A stretch of 5,028 nt of DNA, taken from assembly GCA_031178305.1 (NCBI GenBank), contig JAPSJG010000307.1, forward strand, positions 1-5,028, read 5' to 3'. The translations under genes and the position numbers were made by a program. The notes under the pieces were generated by a model, which did not search any database, had not been told where the DNA came from, and worked only from the letters and a program-made list of their open reading frames with translations. Below are positions 4,870 through 5,028 of the stretch, one piece after another (position 1 is the stretch's first letter; each line of letters starts with the position of its first letter). Source of the DNA: Sinorhizobium sp. (GTDB lineage Bacteria; Pseudomonadota; Alphaproteobacteria; Rhizobiales; Rhizobiaceae).

Positions 4870-5028
4870 GCGATGATTTCGGCCGGTTAGAGTTGATCGG
4901 AGTGCCGACGTTTCGGGACCTCACGCAGTCGGCAATGGATCTGGTCTAGAGCATTTTGCAGCCAGGTGGAACGAGCTGGGACCAAGGCGGTCGTACTCCT
5001 CCGGGGTCTGCCGCGGGCCAAGGCCACC
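4870..5028 (-). other. Upstream region of the GntR gene, with an unassigned frame running off the edge
   Basis: This should hold the promoter and any autoregulatory operator of the regulator. I find no convincing -35/-10 pair. A 12-bp near-palindrome, TGGTCTAGAGCA (4942-4953, one mismatched pair), lies 73 bases before the start and could be an operator, or just part of a rhizobial repeat, since TCTAGAGCATTTT is common in these genomes as I recall. On the minus strand, one frame is open from the window edge to a TGA at 4923-4921 (35 codons, including RQTPEEYDRLG). It may be the 3' end of another gene, but I do not recognise it and its distal half has unremarkable codon use. Confidence 0.3.

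Noticed and set aside
3917..4924. A 335-codon minus-strand open frame overlapping the GntR regulator in another frame
   Set aside because: The reading is extremely rich in Arg, Ala and Gly without domain features, while the overlapping 292-codon frame has clear GntR and FCD motifs.

Overview
The window is GC-rich and reads as chromosomal or megaplasmid DNA of an alphaproteobacterium, most likely a member of the Rhizobiaceae (Sinorhizobium/Ensifer or Rhizobium type). The grounds are the rhizobial style of the GyrB C-terminus (ending ALSVANLDI), the codon bias, and two intergenic palindromic elements that resemble dispersed rhizobial repeats. The genus assignment is inference from memory, not from a search.

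Layout, left to right. (1) Positions 1-345 hold the 3' end of gyrB, followed by a UUCG-loop hairpin and a strong intrinsic terminator. (2) A nitroreductase-family flavoprotein lies on the minus strand (414-1010), with a GTG start and a good Shine-Dalgarno. (3) A gap of about 490 bp carries a near-perfect palindromic element (1180-1280) and a decayed 3' fragment of a gene that looks like a PLP-dependent amino-acid decarboxylase (about 1290-1472, with an in-frame TGA). (4) gabD, succinate-semialdehyde dehydrogenase (1505-2959, plus), is complete and ends at its own terminator. (5) A second dispersed palindromic repeat sits at 3042-3130. (6) hpaI, a class II pyruvate-type aldolase (3190-3990, plus), follows. 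(7) A GntR/FCD-family regulator (3991-4869, minus) converges on hpaI with zero bases between the two stop codons. It appears to carry two winged-helix domains in tandem. (8) The last 159 bp hold the regulator's upstream region and an unassigned frame running off the edge.

How the genes could work together: HpaI-type aldolases cleave 4-hydroxy-2-oxoheptane-1,7-dioate to pyruvate and succinate semialdehyde. GabD oxidises succinate semialdehyde to succinate. The pair therefore makes a coherent short route into the TCA cycle, with the adjacent GntR protein a natural candidate regulator. None of the other 4-hydroxyphenylacetate/homoprotocatechuate genes is in the window, so the true aldolase substrate is open. 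The decarboxylase remnant just upstream of gabD suggests the locus once had an amine- or GABA-forming step that has been lost.

I see no clear sign of a wholly new system. The points most worth a second look are the double-wHTH regulator, the decarboxylase remnant, and the regulation of gabD and hpaI, which are separated by a terminator and a repeat.
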